This document shows, piece by piece, positions 1-12,032 of a stretch of DNA of 64,000 nucleotides; positions within the stretch are counted from its first letter, which is position 1, and every line of letters starts with the position of its first letter. Origin of the DNA: Plantago ovata (lineage: Eukaryota > Streptophyta > Magnoliopsida > Lamiales > Plantaginaceae). The translations under genes and the position numbers were made by a program. Under the pieces are notes generated by a model, which was not told the origin of the DNA, ran no database searches, and saw nothing but the letters and a program-made list of their open reading frames with translations. The stretch is taken from positions 19,607,566 through 19,671,565 of the forward strand of contig CM051458.1 in the NCBI GenBank assembly GCA_028274465.1. Reading direction: 5' to 3'.

Positions 1-132
1 ATGATGCATAGGGTCTTATGGTTGTTTTCCCGAGTAATTATGTACCTAAGAGGCAACAAGTCTTCACCATGCTTTGAGATTGCTAAATGCCTAGGAAGGA
101 GGCAGTGTGAGGTTGTGTGATCCTTTGTTTAT

Positions 133-268
133 AACCTATTCTTCCGAATAGGTTTGGGGAGGGGGTTACACCATCATTAGACTTGTTTTCATTTTTCATT
201 CCCGTATCGTGAGTTTATTTTTCCTTTTCCGTAAATTTTGTACTCCAACCTATTCTTTCGAATAGGTT
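133..268 (+). repeat. Twin 9-bp hairpins followed by PPT-like motif
   Basis: AACCTATTC pairs with GAATAGGTT across 4-nt loops at 133-154 and 247-268. Each is followed directly by TTGGGGA, so each ends with the 10-mer GGTTTGGGGA that also forms the core of the real polypurine tract at 1051-1068. The same pair occurs in elements A and B. Confidence 0.85.
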
Positions 269-1050
269 TGGGGAAGTCGTGTGAGTCATTTTGTTTCTCT
301 TTTTGTTATGCTACTGCTGGATAGAAAAAAAATAAAAAAAGAAAGAAAGAAAATTCCAGAAAAAAAAGAAAAGAAAAAAAGAATCTGGAAAGAAAAAAAA
401 GAAAAAAAAAAAAAAGACCCCAAAAAAGCAAAGAAGGGTCCAAAAAAAAGAAAGCCAAATAGCAGTTTAGCAAAGTGTTGTGTCTCATTTTCCAATTCTT
501 GTAATGTTCGCAATCGAGTTGTAATTTTCTATTTTTTATCTTTTTTGTCTTGAGTGTCATCTGTTCTAGACCACCCTCGTCCTGCCATTCAGGAAGTGGT
601 GAATAGCTTAAGACTTAACTTGAGAGATGGGTAGAATAGGGGAGTGTTAACTTTTATAGGGAACCCTCCTTCGTTTGATGAGAGCCAGTACTGGTTCGAC
701 CTCTTTGAGGAAAAGTCTTAACATGGTGGAACAGCAGTAAGTCCTCAGTTTCATAGGTACGGGACAAGCATTCGTATCTTAGCATGCTTCATTACGTCGT
801 CACTGACTAGGTCCAGGTAGAGAATGTTACGAGAGACTATCTTGTCTTGACATAAGTGCTTATGTGGATGTGTATAAGTCAATCGAGGTATTCTTCAACC
901 TATATTCATGCTTTGATTTATATGATTCTTGTTCATATGTTTTTGATAGATTCAGAAGATTAGTTCATTTTATTTGGCATGAGACTCCATTTTGTGTCTT
1001 GCATTGTTTTTTGCATTAGAGTCTAGCTTAGTTGCTTGAGGACAAGCAAA

Positions 1051-1068
1051 GGTTCGGTTTGGGGAGTT
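1051..1068 (+). other. Polypurine tract of D0
   Basis: GGTTCGGTTTGGGGAGTT lies directly before the LTR start TGATGAATG. This is the position and composition of a plus-strand primer (PPT). The same string precedes the 3' LTR of element A. Confidence 0.85.
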
Positions 1069-2335
1069 TGATGAATGTGTATTTTACACTTTCATTTGAG
1101 TCTTTTTCACCTATTTTAGCTATCCTCTATGTTAATTTAGCTATATTTTAGTGCATTTTATTAGAATAGTGTCACGTTTCCCTTTAGATTTTATTTTACA
1201 GGTTTTGGTTGGAAAACGAGGATTTCCGGGCAATTATATTGAAGTTGACAAGGAATTGGTGTTCCAGAAGCCTATTTGGAGTATCTGAAGGTTTCCGGAT
1301 AGGATTTGGAGTCTAGGGGTCGAATCTGGAGGTTAGAAGGCCACTAGAAGTCAGAAACCGAGTCCGAAAAGGGGAAGAAATCCAAAAATGCGTCGAAAAC
1401 GCGGAATTCCGTGAAAATTACTCCCGGGCGAACCGCCCTGGACGTGGGGCGAATCGCCCCACACTATTTCGTAGCCTATATATAGTTGCTCAGTTTTTCT
1501 CCGAAATTCCTACTTTTTCAGACCTTCTCTCTCACCTTTCTCTGTAGTTTTAGGTAGGGACTTCCCAGAGCCTGTTCTGGGGGTTCGTAGCTTAGGAGAC
1601 ACTTTTTCATAGCAGATTGGAGCTTGTAGGATCGCAATTCTTCGGAGATTGACAACCTTCGGTAACATTGTATCTTACAGTTTATTCTACTTATTTTTAT
1701 TTATCTTTCAACATGTTTTCTTCTATGATTTCTGTTGATTGCATGCCTATTATGAGTAGCTAAACTTATCGTTGGTGGTAGTATGTGAATTCTTAGCGAA
1801 GGGAAGATAATCATGCTAATGGCTATATCGCGCATTATACTCCGTGTTATTGCTTTATTTTGTTGATCAGGCTCAGCCTAAATTCTCGTATGTTGTATTA
1901 ATTATTATGCACAATTGGACCCTCGTCGACATCTATATTTTCGTAGTGTTGAATAATTACGGAACACAATAGGACAATAGTGATTGACTTGTCAGTATCA
2001 TTATCTTCGTAGTGCTTAATAATTGCAACAGGACATTCGATTGATCAAAGATCTCCATGCAAGACCGAGGAATTTACGCATGATTATTGACCCGTTATGC
2101 TTTGAAGGATCATACAATCACAAATCTCCATTATCCGTTAGAAAAACTCCTTGCTATACCGTTTGCTGTTTTTATATTCTCTAGTTAAATAGATAAAGCT
2201 AGTTATAGTCCTGAGAGAATGACACTCGAGGTCATTCTACTGCTACACTACGGTTTTCGTTGTAGTTGTGGATTGCCTTTGGCTAAATAATAAATTTATT
2301 TTCTGAATCGGGACCCGACAAATCCTCGTTCATCA
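1069..2335 (+). repeat. 3' LTR of D0
   Basis: 1267-bp LTR with TGATGAA...TTCATCA ends. It matches the LTRs at 20665-21931 and 27509-28754 throughout. A TATA box CTATATATAG lies at 1476-1485, with the inverted repeat GGGGCG-AAT-CGCCCC just upstream at 1446-1460. The motif TATCTTCGTAGTG occurs more than once near 1930-2040. Confidence 0.92.
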
Positions 2336-2770
2336 GCTCTTAAGAGCTTGCCTCATCTCATTGGCGAATCCATCAAACCTATCGCCACTCATACCATTCA
2401 ACTGAACCCCAGGTTTTGCTGGAACTTCAGTTCCACGCCTCTTGACCATGGCCCTTGGATCCTTGAAATGAGACCCCTTCGCAAGCCTTTCAAAACACGC
2501 CCACACATCTTCGGCAGTCTCCTCCCAAATATTTCCATGGCACTGGAAATCCACCACCTGTTGGCTCTCATATGTGAGCCCATTGTAGAAGTGCTGAACG
2601 AGATCAGAAAGTTCCATCCCATGGTGTGGGCACTTGTTCTTGAGGTCTTTGAACCTCTTCAGAGAAGTGTAGATGGTTTCATCGTAGTCTTGCTTGAAAC
2701 CGCTGATTTGTGCCTTGAGGGTTGTAGTCAAAGTATGGGGAAAATATTTCTCCATAAAAGCAGCAAACAC
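2336..2770 (-). pseudogene. gag: gag of element C, third fragment
   Basis: Retrotransposon capsid fragment with no start of its own: it continues the frame interrupted by copia1 and begins just after the insertion with FAAFMEKYFPHTL. It covers the second half of the Retrotrans_gag-type core (motifs GFKQDYDETIY, CPHHGMELSDLVQHFYNGL, GNIWEETAEDVW), homologous to residues about 170-310 of the gag of element A. The open frame ends where the LTR of D0 begins at 2335, so the stop codon seen there belongs to D0. Capsid proteins of this family assemble the cytoplasmic particle in which reverse transcription occurs; this piece cannot do so alone. Confidence 0.85.
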
Positions 2771-4869
2771 TGAAAGAAAATATGGTCAGAGTTACCCCTA
2801 GGGTACGCAGCGGAATTTTAAAAATTTTCTTAACATACCGGTTAATTGATTATGCATATGTCGTATATATATAAACACGTCAATTAGAAGACTAACCTTA
2901 CTTCCAAAGCAGCTTCCAAGTCTTCGTAATATTCCGGTGTATCTTCTCCTTCGTCGAAGTCGAAGATATCTACAATACTCTGTATATCTGCAAGACAATA
3001 AGAGTTAGTTTCCAGCTCCTAGAACCTCAACCTTGGTATCCACGGATGAACAGCCTATCGGAAGAATGCTAGGATATTCTTTATGTGACCAAGAAGACGG
3101 GGCGGCAATTCCCTCCGGTGGCGGTGTGCGCGCGCGTGGCTTAAGGAGAGGAGGGGAGAGTTTTTATTTTCTCTAAGAAAACTTGGTAGGAAGACTGTGA
3201 TCAAATCGCATGTAACCGTGTACAAACTTGTATGTAAAACTCTCTCCAATAGTCTACTATATAGTAGTCTATAGAAGCCTAAAGCATAAGCTATTAGACT
3301 TCGTAAAGGAATAAGAATCTAATTCTTATCGCACAAGGAAACCAATATCAAGTCTAGATTCATTCCCAATCAAATCAAAACTCAATCAGGAAAATCTAAC
3401 TTATCCCTTGGACTTCTAATAGAGGAAGGAGTCGAACTCCTTCCCCTATTCTACAACTGGCGCGCGCGCGCCTGTCCTACGGGACGTGGGTCCCACTTTT
3501 GGGACCCACATATATTTCCAAGGCAATCCAAACTCCAAGTAGATTTTGCCCAAGTGCATATGTTAATTCTAAATTAACATATCCTTTACAATCAAACCTC
3601 CATTATATTTCCAAAATATAATCTTTAATTGTATTTACATAAAATACAATTAATTAGCCAATTCAATTAATAATTCCAAATCATTAATAGAGCCACCAAT
3701 TATTATAATTAATTCCAAATCAATTATAATCCATCTATCACAATTAATTCCAAATTAATTGCGATTCCATCTTCATGGATATTCTGATAGGCTGAATCAC
3801 CACATAGTGTGACCCATAGGGCCTCACCGTATTAAGCAAGTCCTAGACTAGGCAACATGGAATTCCTAGACGGTTCCATTTGCAGTATTAATACGCGAGG
3901 ACGTTTGAGAGGTTTCTCAAAGCTAACCCTTTCGTTGCGAAGCCTGTTGCGCTCAACGCGGCGATGGTAACGTCCCTTCATCTGACTTGCTTGGATGTAT
4001 CTAGGATCGATGAAGTGTCTATCCCAATAATATATCCACGGGCGTCTCAGAGAGTTGTTTCGTTAAGATATAGTTATGACCATCATAATATATCATTTGC
4101 ACTAGCCAGTGACTTTACCAACACAACTATGCAGACTACGAGCAGTGCTCTCCTGTGCTACACTTGAGAGATGAATCCTTCACAGAATCACTTATCACCC
4201 CCATTTGTATTTAGCCATAATCCTGGATCGTGTCTTAGGTCAACTGCTTATTCAGAGCTGACATCGACAGGTCCACCAAGGATATGGAGCAACAAATGTG
4301 ATGATAAAGTCCTGTAAGTACAAAGGACGAATGGCATCACTTCGACAACTCACCGGTTCCCATAGACACATTCGGTGTAGAGTATACATCGATGGGAGTG
4401 TCCGGTGGGTACTTCCATTGTTCGATAAAGCTTCTTCGAACAACTATGCGCAGTTATGGGAACGTTCCTTGATTGTCCAACAATCCGTTCCGTGGCCGTG
4501 GGATCAGCTCACACTTGCTCCAACAAGTATAACCTCCACGCATACTAGTCTTGCCAGGTTCATTCAGACCCCCACATCCGAGATGTACCACGACTAGGGA
4601 GAGTTTGGGATAGATGATAACTCACATAGCTCCCACTAACTGTGTGATCGGTCATCTATCCGAGGGGACATGTTCAGTATCTATACAGACAGCAATATAG
4701 ATATGACATGCTGCAGCCTGGTGTAATATAAATATGAAAGCAATACTCAACAGTAAAAATGAAACAAACATATATTATATTACGTTGACCTGTGTAATAG
4801 TACATATATGTCCTCTACAAGGGCACCATGCCCTTAGTAAGGACTGTCTCTAGGACATATACACTATCA
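2771..4869 (-). repeat. 3' LTR of copia1
   Basis: 2099-bp LTR matching 14873-16972 along its length. On the plus strand it begins TGAAAGAAAATATGG and ends CACTATCA. It carries an alternating GC run near 3460 and CTATATAG near 3258. Small open frames here are not conserved coding sequence. Confidence 0.95.
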
Positions 4870-4885
4870 ATCTCCCACTTGGACT
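4870..4885 (-). other. Polypurine tract of copia1
   Basis: Read on the minus strand, AGTCCAAGTGGGAGAT abuts the 3' LTR. The same motif abuts the LTRs of copia2 (52837) and, slightly changed, copia4 (61535). Confidence 0.85.
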
Positions 4886-5341
4886 AGAGCCAGTCACCTA
4901 TATGCCTAATGCCCAGATTAGCATAATGTCTTAAGTGGACTTCCACTGATAAGACCTTGGTGAAAGGATCTGCCATGTTGTCCGTGGTTGAGACACGTTC
5001 TATACTAACTTCTCCTCTATCTATAATCTCACGTATAACGTGATATTTCTAAGTATATGTACGTTCTTGTTTGTAGATCTAGGCTCCTTAGCTTGAGCGA
5101 CGGCGCCCGTATTGTCCCAATAAATCGTTATTGGACTAGGAGCAGGAACAACCCTCAATTCCTTCAAGAACTCTAAAATCCAGACAGCTTCTTTCGAAGC
5201 TTCTGATTCAGCAATGTACTCGGCTTCTGTGGATGAGTCAGCAATCGTGGCTTGCTTAGAACTCTTCCAACAGATAGCTCCTCCGTTCTATTTGAATACG
5301 TATCCTGTCCTTGACTCAAAGTCATCAGGATCTGATTCAAA
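4886..5341 (-). pseudogene. pol: copia1 RNase H domain, broken
   Basis: C-terminal RNase H part of the copia1 polyprotein, which removes the RNA strand during reverse transcription. Recognisable motifs are SSTEAEYIA (the conserved E of copia RNase H), YWDNTGAVAQAKEPRS and, in another frame, ADPFTK near the end. Breaks seen: a TGA after SGYVDA at about 5342, a TAG about 60 bases further on, and a frameshift near 5050. The paralogue copia2 has glycine at the first stop, so that is a point mutation. The frame ends just before the PPT, the normal layout. Confidence 0.8.
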
Positions 5342-6895
5342 TCAAGCGTCGACATAACCAGACATCTTTAATTCTGGTTCTCCACCAAACACTAAGAACA
5401 TCTCTTTAGTCCGTCTAAGGTACTTAAGAATGTTCTTCACAGCAGTCCAGTGAGGTACTCCTGGATTCTGTTGGTGTCGACAAGTGACTCTAAGCGCATA
5501 TGCCACATCGGGCCTTGTGCAGTTCATTGCATACATTATAGACCCTACTGCCGAAGCATAGGGCACACGGCTCATTGCATTTCTTTCTTCATCAGTTTTA
5601 GGACCATCCTTAACTGATAAGACAATCCCATGCCTAGCTGGGAGAAAGCCTCTCTTTGAGTCGTCCATCTTATAACGCTTCAGTATTTTGTCGATGTAGG
5701 TGGACTGTGTCATTCCCAACATCCTCTTGGATCTATCTCTAAAGATCTTGATCCCTAGGATATAGTTCGCTTCACCCAAGTCCTTCATCGAGAAGGTACT
5801 TGATAACCAAACTTTAGTCTCTTCTAGCATAGAGACATTGTTTCCCATGATCAAAATGTCATCTACATAAATGATCATGAAAACAACTCCTTTGTCGTTG
5901 TGTCTCGCATAGACACAGGGATCTTCCTTGCTTCTAATGAAGTCAAACGATTTGACAGCTTCATCAAAGCGGATATTCCAGCTCCTTGACGCTTGCTTTA
6001 GCCCATAGATGGATCTTTGTAATTTGCATACAGCAGTTGGCCTGGTTTTACTAATAAAACCTTCCGGCTGTACCATATAGACCTCTTCCTCAAGGTTGCC
6101 ATTGAGGAAGGCTGTCTTTACATCCATCTGCCAGATTTCATAATCATAGTAGGCAGCTATCGCAAGTAGAATTCGAATGGACTTCAATTTTGCTACTGGT
6201 GAAAAGGTTTCATCGTAATCGATGCCATACCTTTGCGTGTAGCCTTTTGCCACAAGCTTAGCTTTGTGCGTTTGTACCTTGCCATCGGCATCTGTCTTTC
6301 GTTTAAAGACGCATTTGCACCCAATTGGTCTAACCCCTTGGGGCAAGTCTACCAAGTTCCAAACTTGGTTCTGGTACATTGAATCCATTTCTAATTCCAT
6401 GGCCTCTTGCCATTTGTCTGAGTCAATATCAATTATTGCCTCTTTGTAGGTCTCGGGATCTTCCCGATCTGATAAACCGACATCAAGTTTACTGATGTCT
6501 TCTATCATAAGGCTTTGCTTCTGAGGTCCTCTAAGTATCCTCTTCGACCTACGGAGCTCGACTTGTTCTGGTGCTTTTCTTTTCTGGCTTCGTGTAACAC
6601 GAACATTATCAGTGGGTACTGATGCAGCTGGTCGTTGGGCGCGACCCTGTTCCCTTGCGGGAGGCTGCTCTTGCGCAACTTGTTGCACAGGTTGGTTGAC
6701 AACGGGTTCTACAGGTGTGGTTTCAACTGTTGATCTAATCACAGGACTCCCACTGACTATGACATGCCTAGCAAGTGTCATATCATCACCCTTGTCTGCT
6801 TCGAAAGCTCCCACTGAACTTGAGTCCAAATCAGAAGATTTAAAGACCTCATGTTTGCGCGTGTCAAAGTCTTGACTTTCTTCAAGTTCTATCAT
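5342..6895 (-). pseudogene. pol: copia1 reverse transcriptase region, copy 1
   Basis: Open stretch of 517 codons carrying the copia reverse transcriptase (RVT_2 type). The N-terminal ~140 residues are the low-complexity linker after integrase. The RT core starts near NQVWNLVDLPQGVRPIGCK, with QMDVKTAFLNGNLEEEVYM, the catalytic YVDD box around residue 345, and SRPDV-like TRPDVAYAL towards the end. The frame is shared with the integrase upstream, but in-frame stops separate them near 6896 and 7127, and it ends in TGA at 5342. The same stops occur in the second copy, so they predate the duplication or are one locus read twice. A full copia polyprotein is usually about 1300-1500 residues; this is a dead fragment. 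Confidence 0.88.
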
Positions 6896-7988
6896 ATCAT
6901 CTAACCTCTATTCTTCGAGGTATTCAGCTTCTAAAAGCTTCACGTTTCTAGACACGATCACCTTGTGATCTTCAGCATGATAGAATTCATAGCCTCTCGT
7001 CTGACGAGGATAGCCTATGAAATATACTTTGACACTCTTGGCATCTAACTTATCAGTGAGCATCAGCTTGACTATCGCAGGACAGCCCCAAGGTCTAAGA
7101 TAGCCTAACGAAGGCTTCTTTCCCTTTCATAACTCATAAGGAGTTTTCTCCACTGATTTAGATGGTACACGGTTCAGAATGTAGATTGCAGTTTGCAATG
7201 CATATCCCCACAGATACTTTGGAAGAGTCGAGAATCCAATCATTGATCTTACCATGTCTAACAGGGTTCGATTCCTCCTCTCAGACACACCGTTTAACTG
7301 TGGTGTTCCAGGAGGAGTCCATTGCGATTGGATCCCATTTTCCTTCAAGTAATCGATAAATTCTTCACTAAGGTATTCACCTCCTCGATCCGATCGAAGA
7401 GTGACTATCCTGAGGTTCAATTCATTCTCGACTTCATTCCTAAACTCCTTGAATTTCCCAAGGTCTCGGATTTATGCTTCATAAGAAAGATATATCCATA
7501 CCTTGAGAAATCGTCAGTAAAGGTAACGAAGTAAGGATAACCCCCACACGCATGGACTTTAAACGGTCCACATACATCGGTATGTATGAGCTCTAAGCAG
7601 CGAGTGGCACGAACACCTTGTCAACAAAAGGCTTGTTCGTCATCTTACCCTTAACACAAGATTCACATGTACCATATGATTCGAAATCAAATGGTTCTAA
7701 GTAGTCCAACTTCCTTAGTCTTTGAATCCGTGTTTCATTGATATGGCCTAGCCTACAATGCCATAGATAAGATGGATTATTCTTCTTACTTGAAGACGGT
7801 TGTTTGTTATGTACCTGAAATAAAAGTTGACTACTTTGTAAAATATATAAACCATTCACTAAGCGAGCTTTTCCACAATACTGGTCATTTAATGAAAAAT
7901 AACAAGTATCAGGAAAAACCCAAATTGTCCAACAATGGAATGGAAATAATATTTCTGCCAATGGATGGAACAAAATAAACGTCATCAA
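6896..7988 (-). pseudogene. pol: copia1 integrase region, copy 1
   Basis: Integrase of copia1, which would join the cDNA to host DNA. Upstream is the HHCC zinc-binding pre-integrase part ([17 protein letters not shown], then CESCVKGKM). The catalytic core shows SDRGGEY (second Asp) and [11 protein letters not shown] (Glu). In this copy the part carrying the first Asp (HTDVCGPF in copy 2) falls between frames, because single bases are missing relative to copy 2 (near 7620 and 7460). A TGA replaces a Trp codon after TPYEL at about 7127 and a TAG lies at about 6896. The missing bases are in homopolymers, which looks like uncorrected sequencing error more than decay. Confidence 0.82.
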
Positions 7989-9041
7989 GTTCCAAACATT
8001 GTCCTGATGGTAAATCTATCTTGCAACGTCCAACGCGTTTGGCTTCAACTGGATTGTTGTTCCCAACATGCAAGTCGATTTCACCTTGCTTGACTAGCCT
8101 GTGTTCAATGGCCCCTTGCACATTATTATAAATGTGCGAGCCACAGGCTGTATCTAATACCCAACCATTGGAGTCAAAAGTAGTCATGTTCATTTCAATA
8201 ACAAACATACCTGAGCTAGAAGTCGGTGGCTTCTTAGCTTGATCTGCCCTCAGCTTAGGGCAATCATTCTTCAATGTCCTTTCTGCTTACAGCAAAGACA
8301 TTCATCTGTGTGTACCGTTCCGCTCCTCTTGAACTTCCCTTTCTGGTTCAGACGCTCAGGCTTATCACTCGAAGTGTTAGCCTTGGCTCCCGAATTTCCC
8401 TTACCCTTAGCACCTTTGTTTCTCGGGTTTAGGTCAGACGGTTGCCCACATACATAATCGACCTTTCCTTCTTAGGAAGAGTTTGATCATATGTCTTCAG
8501 CAAATTATGGAGTTCGGGCAGTGTTACGTCCTTCGCATTCATGGTGGTTAACGATGAACTGCGAATACGAACTCGACAATGATTGAAGGACAAAGATCAC
8601 CATGATCTTATTCTCATCTTGAGAACATGTTCAGACATGTTCCCTCCTTCATTGAGCTTGCATCTGTGTATCTCTTTGATCAAATCAAATTCAACACTTC
8701 TAGCTGTCGTCTCCAAGAGCGACTCAAGATGCTTTAGCATCTCATACGGCAACATGCTATCATGTTGTCTCTGCAGCTCATTGCTCATTGCCGCCAGCAT
8801 AATACACTGCGCGGATCTAGCATCCTCATGATGCTTATCAGACCTTGCCTTGTTGGCTTGATTCCAAATCAGCAACTTGATCGGCAGTCTGATTCTCGGG
8901 ACACACGGGATTAGCCTCGTCCAAGACGTACTCAATCCTTTCGTACCTCAGCACCAAACATATATTCCTGATCCAATCTAGGAAGTTTGGTTCGGTCAAA
9001 ATTTGCTTCTCTAAGACAGCACGGAGCGAGATTCTCGCCAT
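7989..9041 (-). pseudogene. gag: copia1 gag and protease, copy 1
   Basis: N-terminal part of the copia1 polyprotein. Start ATG at 9041 (MARISLRAVLEKQ). It includes a UBN2-type gag core (ARSAQCIMLAAM, NAKDVTLPELHNLLKTYD), a zinc knuckle and the aspartic protease motif VLDTACGSHI, where DTA takes the place of the usual DSG/DTG. Compared with copy 2, extra frameshifts lie near 8273 (inside the zinc knuckle, one base lost) and 8450. One frameshift, after the DQVAD motif near 8860, is shared by both copies. Part of the gag core before NAKDVTL seems shorter than typical copia gag, so a deletion is likely. Confidence 0.8.
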
Positions 9042-9490
9042 TTCGGTTTCCAGGAGAAATAATATAGAACGAAAATAATAAATCAACTATTGAAATATTA
9101 TTTCTAAATACACAGTCAACATAACTAAACAACAAGGTCCTTTAGCTGTTTAGCTCCCACTATTTTCACATATGCTTGCCCCCACAACAAACATACGGGT
9201 AATGTCCAACAAGTTACCGTAGTGGCCAAGATCCAAATCCATATCTTGCTACTCCAACGGGGGCTGGTCGCATAGCATAATATGACCGGTAGGACTAGTA
9301 AGACTATCCAATTGCGTCACGCAACTCTTGGTTGTTAAATCTAATTTAACCCGATGCCCTACATATTGTACCTATCGAGTTCGCTAGATACAATATCAGT
9401 AAGTCAGAACCATAGGCCTTCCAATTATGACGTTACTAGCGAGTCTCGTAAGACGAGGTCGCCAAGACAGAAAACACAATGAAGTTCAAA
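9042..9490 (-). other. copia1 leader sequence up to gap, copy 1
   Basis: Non-coding 5' leader next to the gag start. It matches 13168-13622 with scattered substitutions and indels that become denser towards the gap, consistent with a low-quality contig end. Nothing else is visible. Confidence 0.75.
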
Positions 9491-9590
9491 NNNNNNNNNN
9501 NNNNNNNNNNNNNNNNNNNNNNNNNNNNNNNNNNNNNNNNNNNNNNNNNNNNNNNNNNNNNNNNNNNNNNNNNNNNNNNNNNNNNNNNNN
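9491..9590. other. Assembly gap of 100 N
   Basis: Exactly 100 N, the conventional filler for a gap of unknown size. The bases after it match the sequence near 5464, and the bases before it match the sequence near 13622, so the gap joins two overlapping copies of one region. Confidence 0.99.
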
Positions 9591-11018
9591 TTCTGTTGGT
9601 GGCGACAAGTGACACTAAGCGCATATGCCACATCGGGCCTTGTGCAGTTCATTGCATACATTATAGACCCTACTGCGAAGCATAGGGGCACACGCTCATT
9701 GCATTTCTTTCTTCATCAGTTTTAGGACCATCCTTACTGATAAGACAATCCCATGCCTAGCTGGGAGAAAGCCTCTCTTTGAGTCGTCCATCTTATAACG
9801 CTTCAGTATTTTGTCGATGTAGGTGGACTGTGTCATTCCCAACATCCTCTTGGATCTATCTCTAAAGATCTTGATCCCTAGGATATAGTTCGCTTCACCC
9901 AAGTCCTTCATCGAGAAGGTACTTGATAACCAAACTTTAGTCTCTTCTAGCATAGAGACATTGTTTCCCATGATCAAAATGTCATCTACATAAATGATCA
10001 TGAAAACAACTCCTTTGTCGTTGTGTCTCGCATAGACACAGGGATCTTCCTTGCTTCTAATGAAGTCAAACGATTTGACAGCTTCATCAAAGCGGATATT
10101 CCAGCTCCTTGACGCTTGCTTTAGCCCATAGATGGATCTTTGTAATTTGCATACAGCAGTTGGCCTGGTTTTACTAATAAAACCTTCCGGCTGTACCATA
10201 TAGACCTCTTCCTCAAGGTTGCCATTGAGGAAGGCTGTCTTTACATCCATCTGCCAGATTTCATAATCATAGTAGGCAGCTATCGCAAGTAGAATTCGAA
10301 TGGACTTCAATTTTGCTACTGGTGAAAAGGTTTCATCGTAATCGATGCCATACCTTTGCGTGTAGCCTTTTGCCACAAGCTTAGCTTTGTGCGTTTGTAC
10401 CTTGCCATCGGCATCTGTCTTTCGTTTAAAGACGCATTTGCACCCAATTGGTCTAACCCCTTGGGGCAAGTCTACCAAGTTCCAAACTTGGTTCTGGTAC
10501 ATTGAATCCATTTCTAATTCCATGGCCTCTTGCCATTTGTCTGAGTCAATATCAATTATTGCCTCTTTGTAGGTCTCGGGATCTTCCCGATCTGATAAAC
10601 CGACATCAAGTTTACTGATGTCTTCTATCATAAGGCTTTGCTTCTGAGGTCCTCTAAGTATCCTCTTCGACCTACGGAGCTCGACTTGTTCTGGTGCTTT
10701 TCTTTTCTGGCTTCGTGTAACACGAACATTATCAGTGGGTACTGATGCAGCTGGTCGTTGGGCGCGACCCTGTTCCCTTGCGGGAGGCTGCTCTTGCGCA
10801 ACTTGTTGCACAGGTTGGTTGACAACGGGTTCTACAGGTGTGGTTTCAACTGTTGATCTAATCACAGGACTCCCACTGACTATGACATGCCTAGCAAGTG
10901 TCATATCATCACCCTTGTCTGCTTCGAAAGCTCCCACTGAACTTGAGTCCAAATCAGAAGATTTAAAGACCTCATGTTTGCGCGTGTCAAAGTCTTGACT
11001 TTCTTCAAGTTCTATCAT
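9591..11018 (-). pseudogene. pol: copia1 reverse transcriptase region, copy 2
   Basis: Second copy of the linker and reverse transcriptase seen at 5342-6895, open for 440 codons and identical in protein sequence to copy 1 through the YVDD box and the following SKRGFLPARHG. It loses the frame near 9735, where bases differ from copy 1 (one A missing, then rearranged single bases near 9680), and runs into the gap. The domain content is that of an RVT_2 polymerase, but no RNase H follows because the gap truncates it. Best read as the same chromosomal sequence assembled twice. Confidence 0.85.
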
Positions 11019-12032
11019 ATCATCTAACCTCTATTCTTCGAGGTATTCAGCTTCTAAAAGCTTCACGTTTCTAGACACGATCACCTTGTGATCTTCAGCA
11101 TGATAGAATTCATAGCCTCTCGTCTGACGAGGATAGCCTATGAAATATACTTTGACACTCTTGGCATCTAACTTATCAGTGAGCATCAGCTTGACTATCG
11201 CAGGACAGCCCCAAGGTCTAAGATAGCCTAACGAAGGCTTCTTTCCCTTTCATAACTCATAAGGAGTTTTCTCCACTGATTTAGATGGTACACGGTTCAG
11301 AATGTAGATTGCAGTTTGCAATGCATATCCCCACAGATACTTTGGAAGAGTCGAGAATCCAATCATTGATCTTACCATGTCTAACAGGGTTCGATTCCTC
11401 CTCTCAGACACACCGTTTAACTGTGGTGTTCCAGGAGGAGTCCATTGCGATTGGATCCCATTTTCCTTCAAGTAATCGATAAATTCTTCACTAAGGTATT
11501 CACCTCCTCGATCCGATCGAAGAGTGACTATCCTGAGGTTCAATTCATTCTCGACTTCATTCCTAAACTCCTTGAATTTCCCAAAGGTCTCGGATTTATG
11601 CTTCATAAGAAAGATATATCCATACCTTGAGAAATCGTCAGTAAAGGTAACGAAGTAAGGATAACCCCCACACGCATGGACTTTAAACGGTCCACATACA
11701 TCGGTATGTATGAGCTCTAAGCAGCGAGTGGCACGAACACCTTGTCCAACAAAAGGCTTGTTCGTCATCTTACCCTTAACACAAGATTCACATGTACCAT
11801 ATGATTCGAAATCAAATGGTTCTAAGTAGTCCAACTTCCTTAGTCTTTGAATCCGTGTTTCATTGATATGGCCTAGCCTACAATGCCATAGATAAGATGG
11901 ATTATTCTTCTTACTTGAAGACGGTTGTTTGTTATGTACCTGAAATAAAAGTTGACTACTTTGTAAAATATATAAACCATTCACTAAGCGAGCTTTCCAC
12001 AATACTGGTCATTTAATGAAAAATAACAAGTA
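11019..12032 (-). pseudogene. pol: copia1 integrase, copy 2 (better copy)
   Basis: The most complete integrase of this element, open from 12002 to 11250. Order: HHCC module ([11 protein letters not shown] and CESCVKGK), then the DDE core with first Asp in HTDVCGPF, second Asp in SDRGGEY and Glu in SERRNRT. All three catalytic acids are present. The frame closes with a TGA in place of Trp after TPYEL near 11250, and another stop near 11019 precedes the RT linker; both are shared with copy 1. Between protease and integrase (12003-12032) two stops appear because one base is missing relative to copy 1, which reads through there. It would act in the pre-integration complex. Confidence 0.87.

Larger units (their letters stand above)
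1..2335 (+). mobile_element. Non-autonomous gypsy-like element D0, 3' part
   Basis: Right end of a plus-strand LTR element whose 5' LTR and gag lie outside the window. Bases 1-1068 are the non-coding 3' internal region and 1069-2335 the 3' LTR. The internal part matches 26430-27508 of element A almost base for base, including two AACCTATTC/GAATAGGTT hairpins and a purine-rich tract near 327-455, so it belongs to the same gag-protease family. The element ends in TTCATCA at 2335 and is followed by GCTCT (2336-2340), the presumed target duplication; its partner is outside the window. It sits in, and truncates, the gag of element C. No coding sequence is visible here; the small frames near 281-560 are only the A-rich tract. 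Confidence 0.88.

Noticed and set aside
281..560. Overlapping Lys-rich and Phe-rich open frames on both strands
   Set aside because: They translate an A/G-only tract of a retrotransposon 3' region; the same tract in A and B gives unrelated proteins.
3964..4597. Open frames repeated in three places (also 16040-16700 and 52270-52491)
   Set aside because: They lie in the LTRs of copia1 and copia2 and are repeated only because the LTRs are; reading frames change between copies and no domain is visible.
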